From Synanceia verrucosa (taxonomy: Eukaryota > Chordata > Actinopteri > Perciformes > Synanceiidae): DNA of 64,000 nt. The notes beneath the pieces are model-generated. The model saw nothing but the letters and a program-made list of their open reading frames with translations. It was not told the origin of the DNA and searched no databases. Numbering within the stretch: position 1 is the first letter of the stretch; each line of letters begins with the position of its first letter. The position numbers and the translations under genes are program-made. The DNA lies in assembly GCA_029721515.1 (NCBI GenBank), contig CM056556.1:14404098-14468097 (forward strand), read 5' to 3'. Shown piece after piece: positions 10,201 to 20,000 of this stretch.

Positions 10201-13064
10201 ATGCACAGGAACTGTAAGTGAAATGTGCAAAAATGTGCAACATAAAATATATTTATTTTATAAAATAAAAGCAATACAAAGAGTATATTAGATGAAAATA
10301 TACACATACCAGATCTAAGATAGAAAATATGAATGTAAACACAATATTATACATTTGTCAAAATATATATACATGTGCAAAGTTTGTAAGTTACTATTTG
10401 TTTTCATAAAATAAAACTGAAATGAGCTATTAAACCAGTGAGAAATTCCAGCTTGTGGAAAAATCAGACAGAACCTATAAAGCTGGGGGGGTGTTGGACA
10501 GATGTGAGGTGTTGTAGAGAGTTATTGCTCTGAGCAGGAAAGATTTCCTGTCTGTTAGACAAAGAGCTCCACAATTTGTCCAGTAGGTGGTGGAGAAGGT
10601 TTTTCAGCGGCCTCCTGTCTGTCCACCACATCTTCAAAGTCTTGCCCTACACAGTAAAACTATGTTACAGTTACTTTGTTAGGCTTGACTTCAATAACAG
10701 AAAGCATTGTAATGGTACTAAAAGCTTATTTTGAACTGCTCCTGGGTTGTTTAGTTTAATTCACTTGTGCGTGTTCAGATCATAGAAACTGCAAAGAGAT
10801 GCTTTACAGACCCTGGAGAGGAAACTTTCCATTGAGCTTCATTTTAAGCCTGTAATGATCCAGTTACCAAAGAAGCTCCCATCTGTCTGGGTTATCAACA
10901 GTCTCTTCTCATACATTCACTCTACAACCTAATCAATTTGTCTTGTTTGATTTTGCAGATCTATAACCTGAGAGTCACCATTCATGATGGTTTTCTGAAC
11001 AGTGAGAAAACATTTTGGCAGTTTGAGCTGATCCATAAGCAGCTGCAGAAATACTTCATTGAAACCATGCTGCCTCAGTGAGTGAAGAAAAACATGTACA
11101 CATCCAGCTCACATTACATAGTTATTATTCTGAAACACTGCTTCTTTTATTTAACACAATATTGGTATTATTTGATGTCTTAATATAGGTTTCCCAGGTG
11201 GTTTAAGATGTCATTCACACCAACCAAGAAGATGTCTCTGCTGAACAAATACCTCAAAGAGCTTTTTGAGGGACCATGCAAGGGAGTAAGTTGCTCTGAT
11301 TTCTGATTGATTTCTCTCGCTAATCTCTTGTTAGACCTGCCTCCAACTTGCACATCTGTCTCACTGTGTCACTCGCAGAATGAATTTGTGTGCAGCTTGT
11401 TCTTGGATGGTCCCAATATCGTCCAAGAAAGTGTGGTGACAGGTAATCTATTGCTCTTCCTAAAGGCAATGTTTACAATGTGAACTACGTCTTGAGAGAG
11501 TGCCGATGATAATCCATTTATACAGTGAGACACGTGCAATGCTTTTTTTTCACTGATGTGCTCATCTGCTGCAGGGTCTACTGCCCGTCCTCAGATCCAG
11601 CTCACCATCTCTTATTTGAACTGTAAACTCTCAGTCTTGGTAAAGCACCTGAAGAACGTTGTGAGTTTCCTTCACTCTTATTATTGCATTACATGAAGCA
11701 TTTATCAAGATGAAAGCATACACACTTTTTTTTAAAATACTGTATATTGCACCCTCTATCTCTTTTCAACAGAAGCAAGCAAACGGCTCTAACCCTGATG
11801 CCTATGTGGTCACCCGTCTCAGACCAGACCCTCGGCAGATCTACAAGAAAAAGACAAAGGTTGTCCGCAACAATGACAACCCCACCTTCAATGAACTGGT
11901 ATAACTTCCATCCTTCCTACCTTCTAGCCGTGATTTAGCTCAGTCACAGCATGCTTTGGTTCCATTACTAGTTGAACAAAGTGTTCATACGCTTCGTTAA
12001 TGGACCAGGCCATGTCGTTTTTAGCTATTTAGCACATCCAATAAGTTTCAAGTACTTAGTAGAGAAATGTACTGTGCAAACATAAGTATGTCACAGTTAC
12101 CTAGTTCAGCAAAATATATTGTTAAAGTTAACTTTTATGTTGTAGAGCAAATATCCTCTCGGCCTATATGCAGGACGATTCATGAAAACTGATTGTCAGT
12201 TAGTTGTATTTATATGGCCCAAAAGTTTTTACAAATGAGAAGAATGCCCTTGATTTGTAGGAGGAGAAACTCCCTGCAGCAAGAGCAACAGAGAAAGGAG
12301 AGAGGACCAATGCCCGCAATGTCCTAATATCCATCCATCCATTCATCCATTTTCTACCGCTTATCCTCACATAGGGTCACGGGGGGCTGGAGCCTATCCC
12401 AGCTGTGTTAGGGCGGAAGGCAGGGTACACCCCGGACACCTCATTGCAGGGCACATAGAGACAGACATTCACACCTCCGGTAAATTTAAATTAGCCAATT
12501 AACCTAATCATGTCTTAACATAACTTAAATAAATAATTAATTAATGCTCTTTTATTACAATCTAAGAATATAGATCCGGTCTCTGTCGAGATGAAGTGCT
12601 GTCAGTTAAAGTTTCAGAAGTGGCCAATACACAAAGTTAGAGTGAATGTTTAATGTGTGCTCTGCCTGTAACACACAGCAGGGAGCGCCAAGCCTGATCT
12701 TTGAGTGTTGAACCCTGAAGCCTCTGACCGGTAGCCTCTCACATACTGAACAGCCTCTTGCAATCTTTGTATTCGCAAAGGGATGCTTTTGCAGAGTCAA
12801 ATGGAAGGCAGCAGGAGAAATTACAGATTTCAGATAAAAGCCAAACTGTAAAGCGGAAAAATATCCTAAAATTACTGATGTTGAGCTAAAATATCTGCAT
12901 TTTATTCACAGCTGGAGTACAATTATGTCCCACTTCTGTATGGGATGGTGCTGGAAGTGACAGTGAAGAGCAAGAAGACTTTTGTGGCTGCAACCAACAT
13001 TAGACTGGAGGAGGTTTTGCTTGACAAGGAGACCTGGTTTCCCCTTGGGAACTGTGCAATCTGA
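2022..13064 (+). CDS. pik3c2g: pik3c2g: class II phosphoinositide 3-kinase, gamma type (3' two thirds of the gene)
   Basis: Phosphorylates the 3-OH of phosphatidylinositol lipids on membranes. Exons whose phases all join in frame: 2022-2205, 2304-2426, 2728-2856, 3928-4042, 4120-4253, 4336-4524, 6309-6402, 6521-6615, 6830-7010, 7119-7226, 7310-7402, 8156-8285, 8397-8533, 8609-8778, 8905-9061, 9185-9294, 9375-9543, 10959-11077, 11189-11285, 11379-11442, 11575-11660, 11773-11898, 12912-13064 (stop TGA 13062). They encode about 986 residues in the order C2, helical domain, kinase, PX, C2. The C-terminal PX-C2 tail defines class II. The gamma subtype rests on moderate divergence from the alpha and beta types and on the neighbours plcz1 and plekha5. 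The N-terminal region and Ras-binding domain lie upstream, mostly outside the window. One intron (8779-8904) is GC-AG. Confidence 0.93.
2230..2256 (+). repeat. CA microsatellite
   Basis: About twelve CA units in the short intron between the 2022 and 2304 exons of pik3c2g. Confidence 0.9.
2560..2583 (+). repeat. TC microsatellite
   Basis: About eleven TC units in the pik3c2g intron before the 2728 exon. Confidence 0.9.
4336..7010 (+). CDS. pik3c2g: pik3c2g exons for the helical (PIK accessory) domain
   Basis: Exons 4336-4524, 6309-6402, 6521-6615 and 6830-7010. The domain starts with LTENEKAFLWSKRHC, the conserved entry helix of PI3K accessory domains. It continues with WPIHLPEEALFLLSD, VRKAAVQYFEQIPDGEL and LPQLVQALKSEWELDG, then ERSLKNMRIAHQLYW, the classic final helix repeat (N-I/M-R/Q-IAHxLYW). 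The last exon carries LLEDAHVDPYYQSWFSK and the helix leading to the kinase N-lobe. The 1.8-kb intron 4525-6308 holds a LINE-like fragment and a 330-bp palindromic repeat. Confidence 0.9.
5134..5397 (+). pseudogene. Possible 3' fragment of an L1-like LINE ORF2
   Basis: An open frame of 86 codons ends ...IEKVKYSLRGSTETF then NEVWNPFLHHI before TGA. The pattern LRGS-x3-F-x3-W-x-PF resembles the extreme C-terminus of reverse transcriptases of teleost L1-like elements. Preceding reverse transcriptase or endonuclease motifs are not visible in the upstream 400 bp, so only the tail of a 5'-truncated copy would be present. Identification is from pattern memory. Confidence 0.35.
5425..5530 (+). repeat. 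Fragment of a dispersed teleost repeat (GGGATAGT type)
   Basis: AAAGGGATAGTCCTGGTG followed by GTATGAGCTTCTTATCCATA resembles the start of an abundant teleost repeat (AAAGGGATAGTTC...). Only about 100 bp is recognisable. Confidence 0.45.
5652..6038. mobile_element. 330-bp palindromic MITE-like element in a pik3c2g intron
   Basis: Positions 5709-5862 and 5889-6038 are long imperfect inverted repeats, around 80 percent identical by eye. Both arms carry GGAGGT(T/C)ATGTT, GGGG(C/T)TTGTTTG, AACTCAAAAA and AACTTAAAACTGATTCATTTT, with a loop of about 26 bp. The outer ends read GTTACCCCCACCGCC and GGCGGAGGTAATAAC. A left module, GAAAGGCACTCAGAGAGCGC at 5652, is a separate widespread repeat unit. A single-arm relative occurs at 31034-31215. 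Confidence 0.8.
7119..9543 (+). CDS. pik3c2g: pik3c2g exons for the lipid kinase catalytic domain
   Basis: Exons 7119-7226, 7310-7402, 8156-8285, 8397-8533, 8609-8778, 8905-9061, 9185-9294 and 9375-9543. The ATP-binding lysine region is DPLGQDIKVICK; the next exon opens with TGDNLRQDMLVLQIVRVMD. The catalytic loop is GICDRHNDNIML and the metal-binding motif is HIDFGK. The activation loop reads GSFKRDRSPF, the class II form, rather than the KKK-rich class I form. All catalytic residues are intact, so an active enzyme is expected. The DRHNDN/DFG exon (8609-8778) ends at AG followed by GCAAGC, so the next intron has a GC donor. Confidence 0.95.
7424..7558. mobile_element. 135-bp MITE with 29-bp terminal inverted repeats
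   Basis: Left end TATTAAAATAATGGCCCAAG continuing to 7452; right end 7530-7558 is its reverse complement with one mismatch in 29. The ends fit a TA-targeting (Tc1/mariner type) MITE. It begins only 22 bp after the donor of the 7310-7402 pik3c2g exon, so the intron RNA would carry a strong hairpin near the 5' splice site. Confidence 0.88.
9544..10958 (+). other. pik3c2g: Large pik3c2g intron between kinase and PX exons
   Basis: AT-rich, with GT donor at 9544 and a ttttgcag acceptor at 10951-10958. No convincing coding segment. The part at about 10440-10650 (a cluster containing ctgagcaggaaagatttcctg) has the look of a dispersed repeat, but I cannot name it. Confidence 0.6.
10959..13064 (+). 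CDS. pik3c2g: pik3c2g exons for the C-terminal PX and C2 domains
   Basis: Exons 10959-11077, 11189-11285 and 11379-11442 encode the PX domain (IYNLRVTIHDGFL, SEKTFWQFELIHKQLQKYF, then FPRWFKM and the final helices ending in CSLFLDGP). At the place where most PX domains carry the phosphate-binding arginine of the RxF/Y motif, this protein has lysine (EKTF). Exons 11575-11660, 11773-11898 and 12912-13064 encode the C2 domain, with QIQLTISYLNCKLSVLVKHL, GSNPDAYVVTRLRPD, TKVVRNNDNPTFNEL and a terminal WFPLGNCAI before TGA. The intron just before the PX block (9544-10958, 1.4 kb) separates the catalytic module from the class II-specific tail. Confidence 0.92.
12330..12525 (-). repeat. SINE-like repeat, 3' half (copy 3 of 5)
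   Basis: ATCCATCCATCC tail, TTTCTACCGCTTATCCTCA, GGAGCCTATCCCAGCTGT, GCAGGGTACACCCCGGACA and CCAATTAACCTAATCATG match 35370-35580 closely. The tRNA-like head is missing. Lies in the last intron of pik3c2g. Confidence 0.8.
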
Positions 13065-14352
13065 TCTCAGAGAGCTGCACTGTACGCCTGCTGCCAACAG
13101 GGGGTGCAACCACACTGAGGGAGAGAATCAATCTGAAGATTTCTGTGTGTGAATGAGACAAATTCACCTGAGCTGAGGAAATGTGCACCCTCATTTATGG
13201 CTATTTATCAGCCACAACCTGAGGTGGACAGGGTGTTTGGATGACGTTACGAGACTGAGTGAAACACTCAGCGAAGAACTGTTTACTGTGTGAGGCATCA
13301 TCTACTCTTTACTTTGAAATGTCAATCAAATGAATGACGTTTGCTAATTAGTCCGAGTTTTGGATGTGTCCGTCCTTTTTTTAATCAAGCTTGCACTTTA
13401 GTTGGTACCTTAACTTCAAAAACAACTTCAACAAAAAAAAGTGTGTGTGTGTGTGGCCGAGACTGTCGATGTGATGGATTAAAGAGGAGGTGCTGCAGTG
13501 CTGTTAGGTGCTGCCTGTCTGATACCTGCTCAGACTGAGTGTGTTTGTCCCTTTGGGCTGTGTCAACTGGATGTCCTTGACCAGTGGAATTAGAAGAGGA
13601 CGGCAGGACGGTGAGAAGAGAATGTGAGCAGGATGACAAATCTGCCACTCTGGCTCGAGGGGATGAGTTAACGCTCTCCCCATCACTCCATTCTTTGTTT
13701 TATCCATCAGTTATGCATATGCATGTGCATGAGGCAGATGCCTACACAAACACTCCTGAAAAATCCCTCCACACAGACACTCTTTCCAGGCTATGGTAGG
13801 TTATCTTAATGCTGTCCTCCTCCTGACATGCTCACTGACCCGGATTCTTCTCCGCCTCATTCATAGTTTTCAGCGATGAAGGGGAAGATAGAAAAAGCCT
13901 TCCCTGCACAGGATTTGGTTCAATAATGTATACCTCTGTGAATGCTATTTATATGATTCCCTGCTGGGTCTCTCACAGGGAGGTGGGCTTGGAAGAAAAT
14001 GCTGGCTGCTAGTCTTTCATAGTTGTGCTCATGGACTATTAATGTATCCTGGCATCGCTCATCAGTGTCAGACCAAATAGAAGCATTACATCTATTGTTT
14101 TGGAATAGATGATTAATCCCAAAACAACACTGTGTCTTGTGGTTCGTCTTATGTGTGATCAACTCTACCACAATAATTGCACTTGCATCAATTATTAATT
14201 CTGTGATAAGAGCCTAATGTCTTACTCCAGGGATTTCTGTGCTACTTGAGTGATGCCACCAGAGACTTATTCATTCCTTTCAGCCCTGCTGGAATCTTCT
14301 GGTCTTTTTACTCCATGGTAGAGAGAAGGCACGTCTATTTTCTGTCAATAAA
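13065..14352 (+). other. pik3c2g: Probable 3' untranslated region of pik3c2g
   Basis: No intron signal or long conserved reading frame follows the TGA at 13062. The first canonical AATAAA on the + strand is at 14347-14352, which would give a 3' UTR of about 1.3 kb. It contains a short GT run near 13441. An earlier variant signal, such as ATTAAA near 13479, could also be used. The extent is inferred from the signal only. Confidence 0.5.
14347..14352 (+). terminator. Candidate poly(A) signal of pik3c2g
   Basis: AATAAA on the + strand, 1.28 kb after the pik3c2g stop. It lies inside the region expected to be 3' UTR or downstream flank of plcz1 on the other strand. Confidence 0.45.
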
Positions 14353-14387
14353 ACTGGTATTTATATCTGAGGAAATGGTGCTTTTGA

Positions 14388-14393
14388 TTTATT
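14388..14393 (-). terminator. Candidate poly(A) signal of plcz1
   Basis: TTTATT on the + strand reads AATAAA on the - strand, about 150 nt after the plcz1 stop codon at 14542-14544. It is 36 bp from the + strand AATAAA of pik3c2g, so the two transcripts probably overlap at their 3' ends. Confidence 0.5.
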
Positions 14394-14445
14394 TATATAT
14401 TTTTGCTATTGTTGTTGCTGCCATGCTTTTCTGTCTGTTGGCAAG

Positions 14446-14448
<3 letters not shown>

Positions 14449-14477
<29 letters not shown>

Positions 14478-14512
14478 GCGTGCGTGTGTGTGTGCGTGCG
14501 TGTGTGTGAGAG
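14449..14512 (+). repeat. GT/GC dinucleotide microsatellite in the plcz1 3' flank
   Basis: About 60 bp of GT with interspersed GC steps (read as CA on the plcz1 sense strand). It lies about 30-95 nt after the plcz1 stop and before its candidate poly(A) signal, so it should be transcribed in the plcz1 3' UTR. Confidence 0.9.
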
Positions 14513-14541
14513 AAAGAGTCTGATTTGGAGATTTGCTGTTT

Positions 14542-16021
14542 TTAGGAATACCAAACAAAGACGAAGAGGGAGGCTGGATCTAAGCTGCATCCATCTCGGG
14601 ACCGGAGAGGCACCCAGCGGTAGCCTGGAGGTGGAGGAGGAAGAGGGGGCGTGAAAACAAATGTATGTATAGCTGCTAAATACATGCACAGCATATAGAT
14701 ACACAGAAGCATTTCTGTTAAAAAATACAAGCACAGAGCAGAGGCCGACCTTCAGTAATGCTGACACTGAATAAAGGGAAATACAATGATGGTCACAAAA
14801 TGTCACCTGATGTAATTTAGCCCTTTATCTGACTCCCAACCTCCCTGCTCTCTGTCACTTTCTGCCTCCGTGGCTCACCTTTCTTCAGGCTGGTGAAGGG
14901 CAGGGTGTACTGGCCCACAAATTCATTGGTGAGGAGGCCCGTCTGATCTCGGACACAGAAGCGAATGAGGCAGAGCTCAGGGACGAGCATGCTGAAGTTC
15001 ATGTCAGCGTCCCAGTGAGGACTCAGAGCTGTAATGGTAATGAGAATGAACCATCAATAGGTTCAGTTAAAGCGGCTATAATCTATATTGGGTGAAATAA
15101 GTGTAAAATAAGCTTAAACATGTCAAATGAATGTTTATGTTGCTCCATGGTTAGTGGATGTGTAAACAGGCAACTAGTTTGTGTTTGCTGCCTGGTTCTG
15201 CTGCTCCCAAGCAGTCAGAATCTGTTATTAGGGAATAAAAATGTCACAAACATAAAGAAAAGCCTTTATGCGAGAACTTATTTGGAGTTGTATTCAAAAT
15301 AATATATTAGTCACAGTGTAAGAGACCAGTAAAGAGGTGAAAAAAAACATTCATTCAGCTTATTGTTAAACAGTAAGAGTCCACGTCATGCCCATTTGAG
15401 GCTTCATGTGGTGTTTAAAACCATATGCTAACCTGTTTATCAATGTTTTCCATGTTTACCATATTAATTTAGCATGTTAACATGCTGACATTTGCTGAGA
15501 TTAGCACTAAACACAAAACACAAGTAAGACTGATGGTAACATTAGTTTTGACACTCGATAAATCAGGGACTCTGAGCGTCAACAAATCAGTCTGGACTGA
15601 AGAGGTGAGCTGACATTGTCATCTTTAGAATAAATCAGTGATGATCAGACCCACAATAACAACACCATTATGATGATGATGATGATGATGATGATACATG
15701 AAACATGACATGTTATTTGATTGTGATTCTACAGTGACAAATGAGGAAGGCACACAAACGTAGACTAAAGAGTCATCTCGGCTGAAGTTCTCAAATCATT
15801 TCTGATTTAAAGCAATTTTCTCAAGTTCCTGTTGCATCAATGTCCACATTAATTTGTATTCACCTTATCAGTTTCATAGTGTGAAATGATGATTTATGCC
15901 CATGCATAAGTGCTCTGTGCCCTCCAGGACTCTTACTATCGCTCCCTCTCCCTCTTTGTCTCGTCTCACCAGTAACATCCCGTCATTGTTATGTCTTGAT
16001 ATTAAGTTCATTTTCATGGTG

Positions 16022-16059
<38 letters not shown>

Positions 16060-17097
16060 CCAAGCCAATGCACCAATCATTTTCACTATCAGTAATAATA
16101 AACTAGTACTACACATTGTTGATGTTGTTGAAAAAAAAATCAGTGTGTATGTATGAGGATCCTACTGGTGCTTAAAATCACTGTAGCACTGTAGCAGCTC
16201 AATGCAGTGATGTCAGCTCCACATTTCCAGTCAATAGTGCATGACAGACTTCCCTTCAGAGGAAACCCACTTCTACATTTTCAAGCAACTCACCAGCTCA
16301 CTTCTCCTCTGAAGCCCAACAGCAGCTTACTGAGAAATAGATTTAAAAGGAAGAAAAAAAAACACCAAATACAACTGTCATGGAAAACTCCTCCAGTTTA
16401 GGTGGTTTCCGGGTTTTCATTTGAAGGTTTCCATTGTCCTACAGTGTGTAGCTACAAGGTATGTTCTCAGATTTTTATGGTTTTCAGAATCCGACTGGTT
16501 TTGGTGTTTACTTGATTTTAACTCTTGTGCCACCATGAGGCTGTTTTGAGTGAAATATCTTCATATTTTGTGGATGGATTACCATCCATACAATATTGAC
16601 ATTGTATTGTATTATATTGATATTCATATTGAAATTTATCATCTTACAGCCATTTGTGAAACAAGTATTAATTTGCACAATACTATGACCAAATACCTGC
16701 AAAAATAATAGCATGCTAATTAGCAAATGTTAGCATTGCCACTGTGAGCATGTTAGCGTACCAATAGCTGGAAGCACCACTGTTCCACAGTGTTTTTAAA
16801 GCAAGCCATATAATATTGATTTCAGGAAAAAAGCAAATATGGCCCACAAAGCTCATTTCAATATGTGATAAGATCTCAAAAAATCTTTTCCATCATTCCT
16901 AATTTGAAGAAAATTGAAAGTTAAACCCTGCTGTGTTAAGTCTACATACAGTTGGTCCTGCAGTACTTACAGTTGTTTTTGATAGTATGTGTGTTTTTTC
17001 TGCAGGTATCCGATGCGATCCCATGAATCTCCACCCGGACAAAGGGGTCCAGACCTTTGCCACTCCTAGGGACAGGCAGGTTGGACCCACTGATCAC
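14542..17097 (-). CDS. plcz1: plcz1 exons for the C-terminal C2 domain
   Basis: Exons 17097-16971, 15028-14879 and 14624-14542. They read VISGSNLPVPRSGKGLDPFV and RVEIHGIASDT, then SPHWDADMNFSMLVPELCLI and NEFVGQYTLPFTSLKKG, then YRWVPLRSRDG and LDPASLFVFVWYS before TAA. The protein ends within three residues of the last C2 strand, as in PLC zeta. The Asp of GLDPFV and the DQTG segment sit in the calcium-binding loops. Mammalian PLC zeta uses C2 for phospholipid binding. Confidence 0.92.
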
Positions 17098-20000
17098 CTG
17101 CAGAGAGACATAGAGATGCGGGACTGATGATTAGAAGATATCAGGGAGTCACTGTGAATACAGAAAACAGAGAAAGAGAAAACAGGAGAGTCGATAAGAG
17201 GAGCAAGGAGAAGACAAGGGGGAGAGGAGGAAAGGCTGCAATTACACCAGTCTGGGTAGAGACGGGCTTATCTGCAGTCCTCTCACACTGAGCCTTTCCT
17301 TCCCCTACTCTGATCAAAGACAAACCTGCATGTACTTATCACGACATGCCCCGCTTGGCACTGATGGGGCTTTACAGTGTCCGGCCCAAAATTACAGTCC
17401 CTTTGCTCTCCTAAAGTCATGCTACAAAACACCCTGTTTTGTGCTCATTCACAGTTACAAAGGCCCATACATACAGAGCAGTCTGGAGCTTCTTAAAGAT
17501 GTGCTATTGGAAACCAGAGCATTGCTTGTAGTTGACAGTTTTATGCTAAATAGACTCATGAGAGCTCAGGGGGAAATATTGTTTTCCTGAGCAGATGAAT
17601 AATTTACTGTTTAAAGATTGAAAACTCAATCTGATCTAAGTTACACCACCGAGCGCTACTCATGACTCTGATTTCCACTGAGCTGAGTCAAGATTGCAGT
17701 ATTTTCCCTGAAGTGATCAAATGGTACAGAATGATGATGTGAATAAATATAGGTAGGGTTTCTCCTAGGGCATCCAAAAACAGCACGGCACATCTATATT
17801 TCATGCTCTGTGCTCAGGATGTGCACGATGTTCATGTGAACTCCTTTAGAAGATGTCTTTTGTTTAACTTCAGAGTTAACGCATCATCATGCAACTGATT
17901 TATTCATTTCCTTCCTCGGTCAACAGCAAAACCAAGAATATTAACAGGTGTAACATTGTGAACAGCTACAATATCTGAGGAGGATAGTCCGATATCCTGG
18001 GTCCATTTGAAAAACATAAACACATCTGCAGTCAGTTCAGTGGTCTGTTATTCTAATTTGGTTGAACTGACCCTTTAAGAAGGATTTTCATTATGATTCA
18101 GCTGTTCATAAGCTACAGTAACTGTGATGTTCCCTCGTCTAACCGTGCAGTGAGTCTGTATGAGTCCTATGAGACCAGCCAAATCCACATATTGTCTTTG
18201 CACAAAGCTTCAGATATCCTCAGAGTCCCACCATTATGTTCTACACTGGAGCAAACTGCTGTATCTCTGTAATTGGACTTAGAGGAGTTAGTGTGTGACT
18301 GTCGTCCTGATGGCACACTGATCCATCAGTGTCCTCCGTGGCTTCATTCATCTTTTGCCAACACGGCTTACATACTGTACAGTACATTACAAGTGCAGCA
18401 ATTACTGTTCCCTAACATGCTTAAAATAATGGTAAAGGCATGCTTTATTAATTGGACCCGGAGTCTAATTGCATTACATCACCCCTCTCTCGCTTCTCCT
18501 TTACTTTCTGAAGGAGATAATCTAATTAGACGGAGACACTCTCAGGAAGATTTGCATCATTGTTGGTTCACAGCATCCGGCAGGAAAGCGTTTATCTGGA
18601 GGCTAAGAGTAAGCTGAGCTGTTCCACACAAACTCTATATCGCCAGGCGTAGACAACGCATGCATGCACTTAGTGCACACACACAGTCCTGTAACATCAC
18701 ACCTTAATCCATAAATCCACCCTGAGTGGATTACTCAGCGTTCAGTGCTCCGTAGCTGTACCTTGAGCAGCAGGTGTGTGGGTTTGAGGCCCTGCTGGCT
18801 GCAGCCTGGATCAAAGCTCCTCTGACTGGACATGAGCACCGCTGGCTTCAGGACGTATCCACAGCCCCCGTTGTCTTGGAAACGGCCATCATTAAGGTCC
18901 ATAGGCAAGCCCAGTGACTGGAAATTGAGAGCCACTGCAAAATACCACAGGACGATGTCAGAACAATGGAAAATGAGGAGCTATAGCAGCGTCAATTTAT
19001 AGGAATAAAATGCCCGAAGCTTGTTCAAATACAACAAGCACCATGAGATGATCTCCTGCATACCTCTTGTTCTCTAAGACTCTAGTTCATTCTGCAGGAT
19101 GGAACTAAATTATACATTGACTTGAAATGTTTCCCCAACAATAGCGTACATTGCATCAGGGACTCATTCAAAATCACCAACTGTGCATGTGTAGCACGAG
19201 GCTCTGTGATTGCTGCACGTACCATATCTATGGTGACATTTCAGACATGAAAAGAAAGCTGCAGACATAATCCAGCTGACAGGTTTGAGCTACATCTCTG
19301 CTGGGTCTGATTGCAAACACTGGTGATACTGTAACAACACAAATTAATACATCTAACTCTAATTGATCTGTCCAGGCTGCTGCTTTGTACTGCAGTCTCC
19401 TGCAACTGTGAAAAGTTCTGCTCACCATCTGCACAGCTGCCACTGGAGAACGTAGTCAGTCTGCTCAGCGATCAACTGGGCTTCATGTCAGAATCAGTGG
19501 CTGGTTGAGCGACGGAGAATGATGAGGAGGATGTGTGAAGACAGACGAAGTGACAGGCCCACCGGCCAAGAAGACGCCAGATCAGATCAGGGCTGTTACT
19601 TTAAGTTTGTGAGTAATCACGCATTGCCAGAAGAGGTGATATGAATTTTAGGATTTTTTTTATTTTTACTCTCAGAAGCAAAGGTGATGTTCATGCTTGA
19701 CTCAAAAGAAATGATAATGAAAAAAATTGAAACTGTGACCCAAACAATGATGAAATTTAAAGAGAGAGATAGAGAAAGAGAAACACATTTCGGGGGTGCA
19801 AATCGATTTAGAAAATGTGCGATAAGGGCCAGCAGAGGACTTGCTCCAGGGAAAACACAGATGAGGTGGTCTGGCTGTGGACCGGGATGAAATGTTCTTT
19901 TCAGTGTTAATCGACAGGACACTTGGCAAGGTTGTTCCCTTTGAAGTTTGGCAATTTGAGTTTCCGGATTGCATTTCTCTCCGTTTCAGAAGCTCGTAAT

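Noticed and set aside
14246..14806. Overlapping frames through the GT/CA microsatellite on both strands
   Set aside because: Dinucleotide repeats keep frames open; only the 83-nt final plcz1 exon in this interval is coding.
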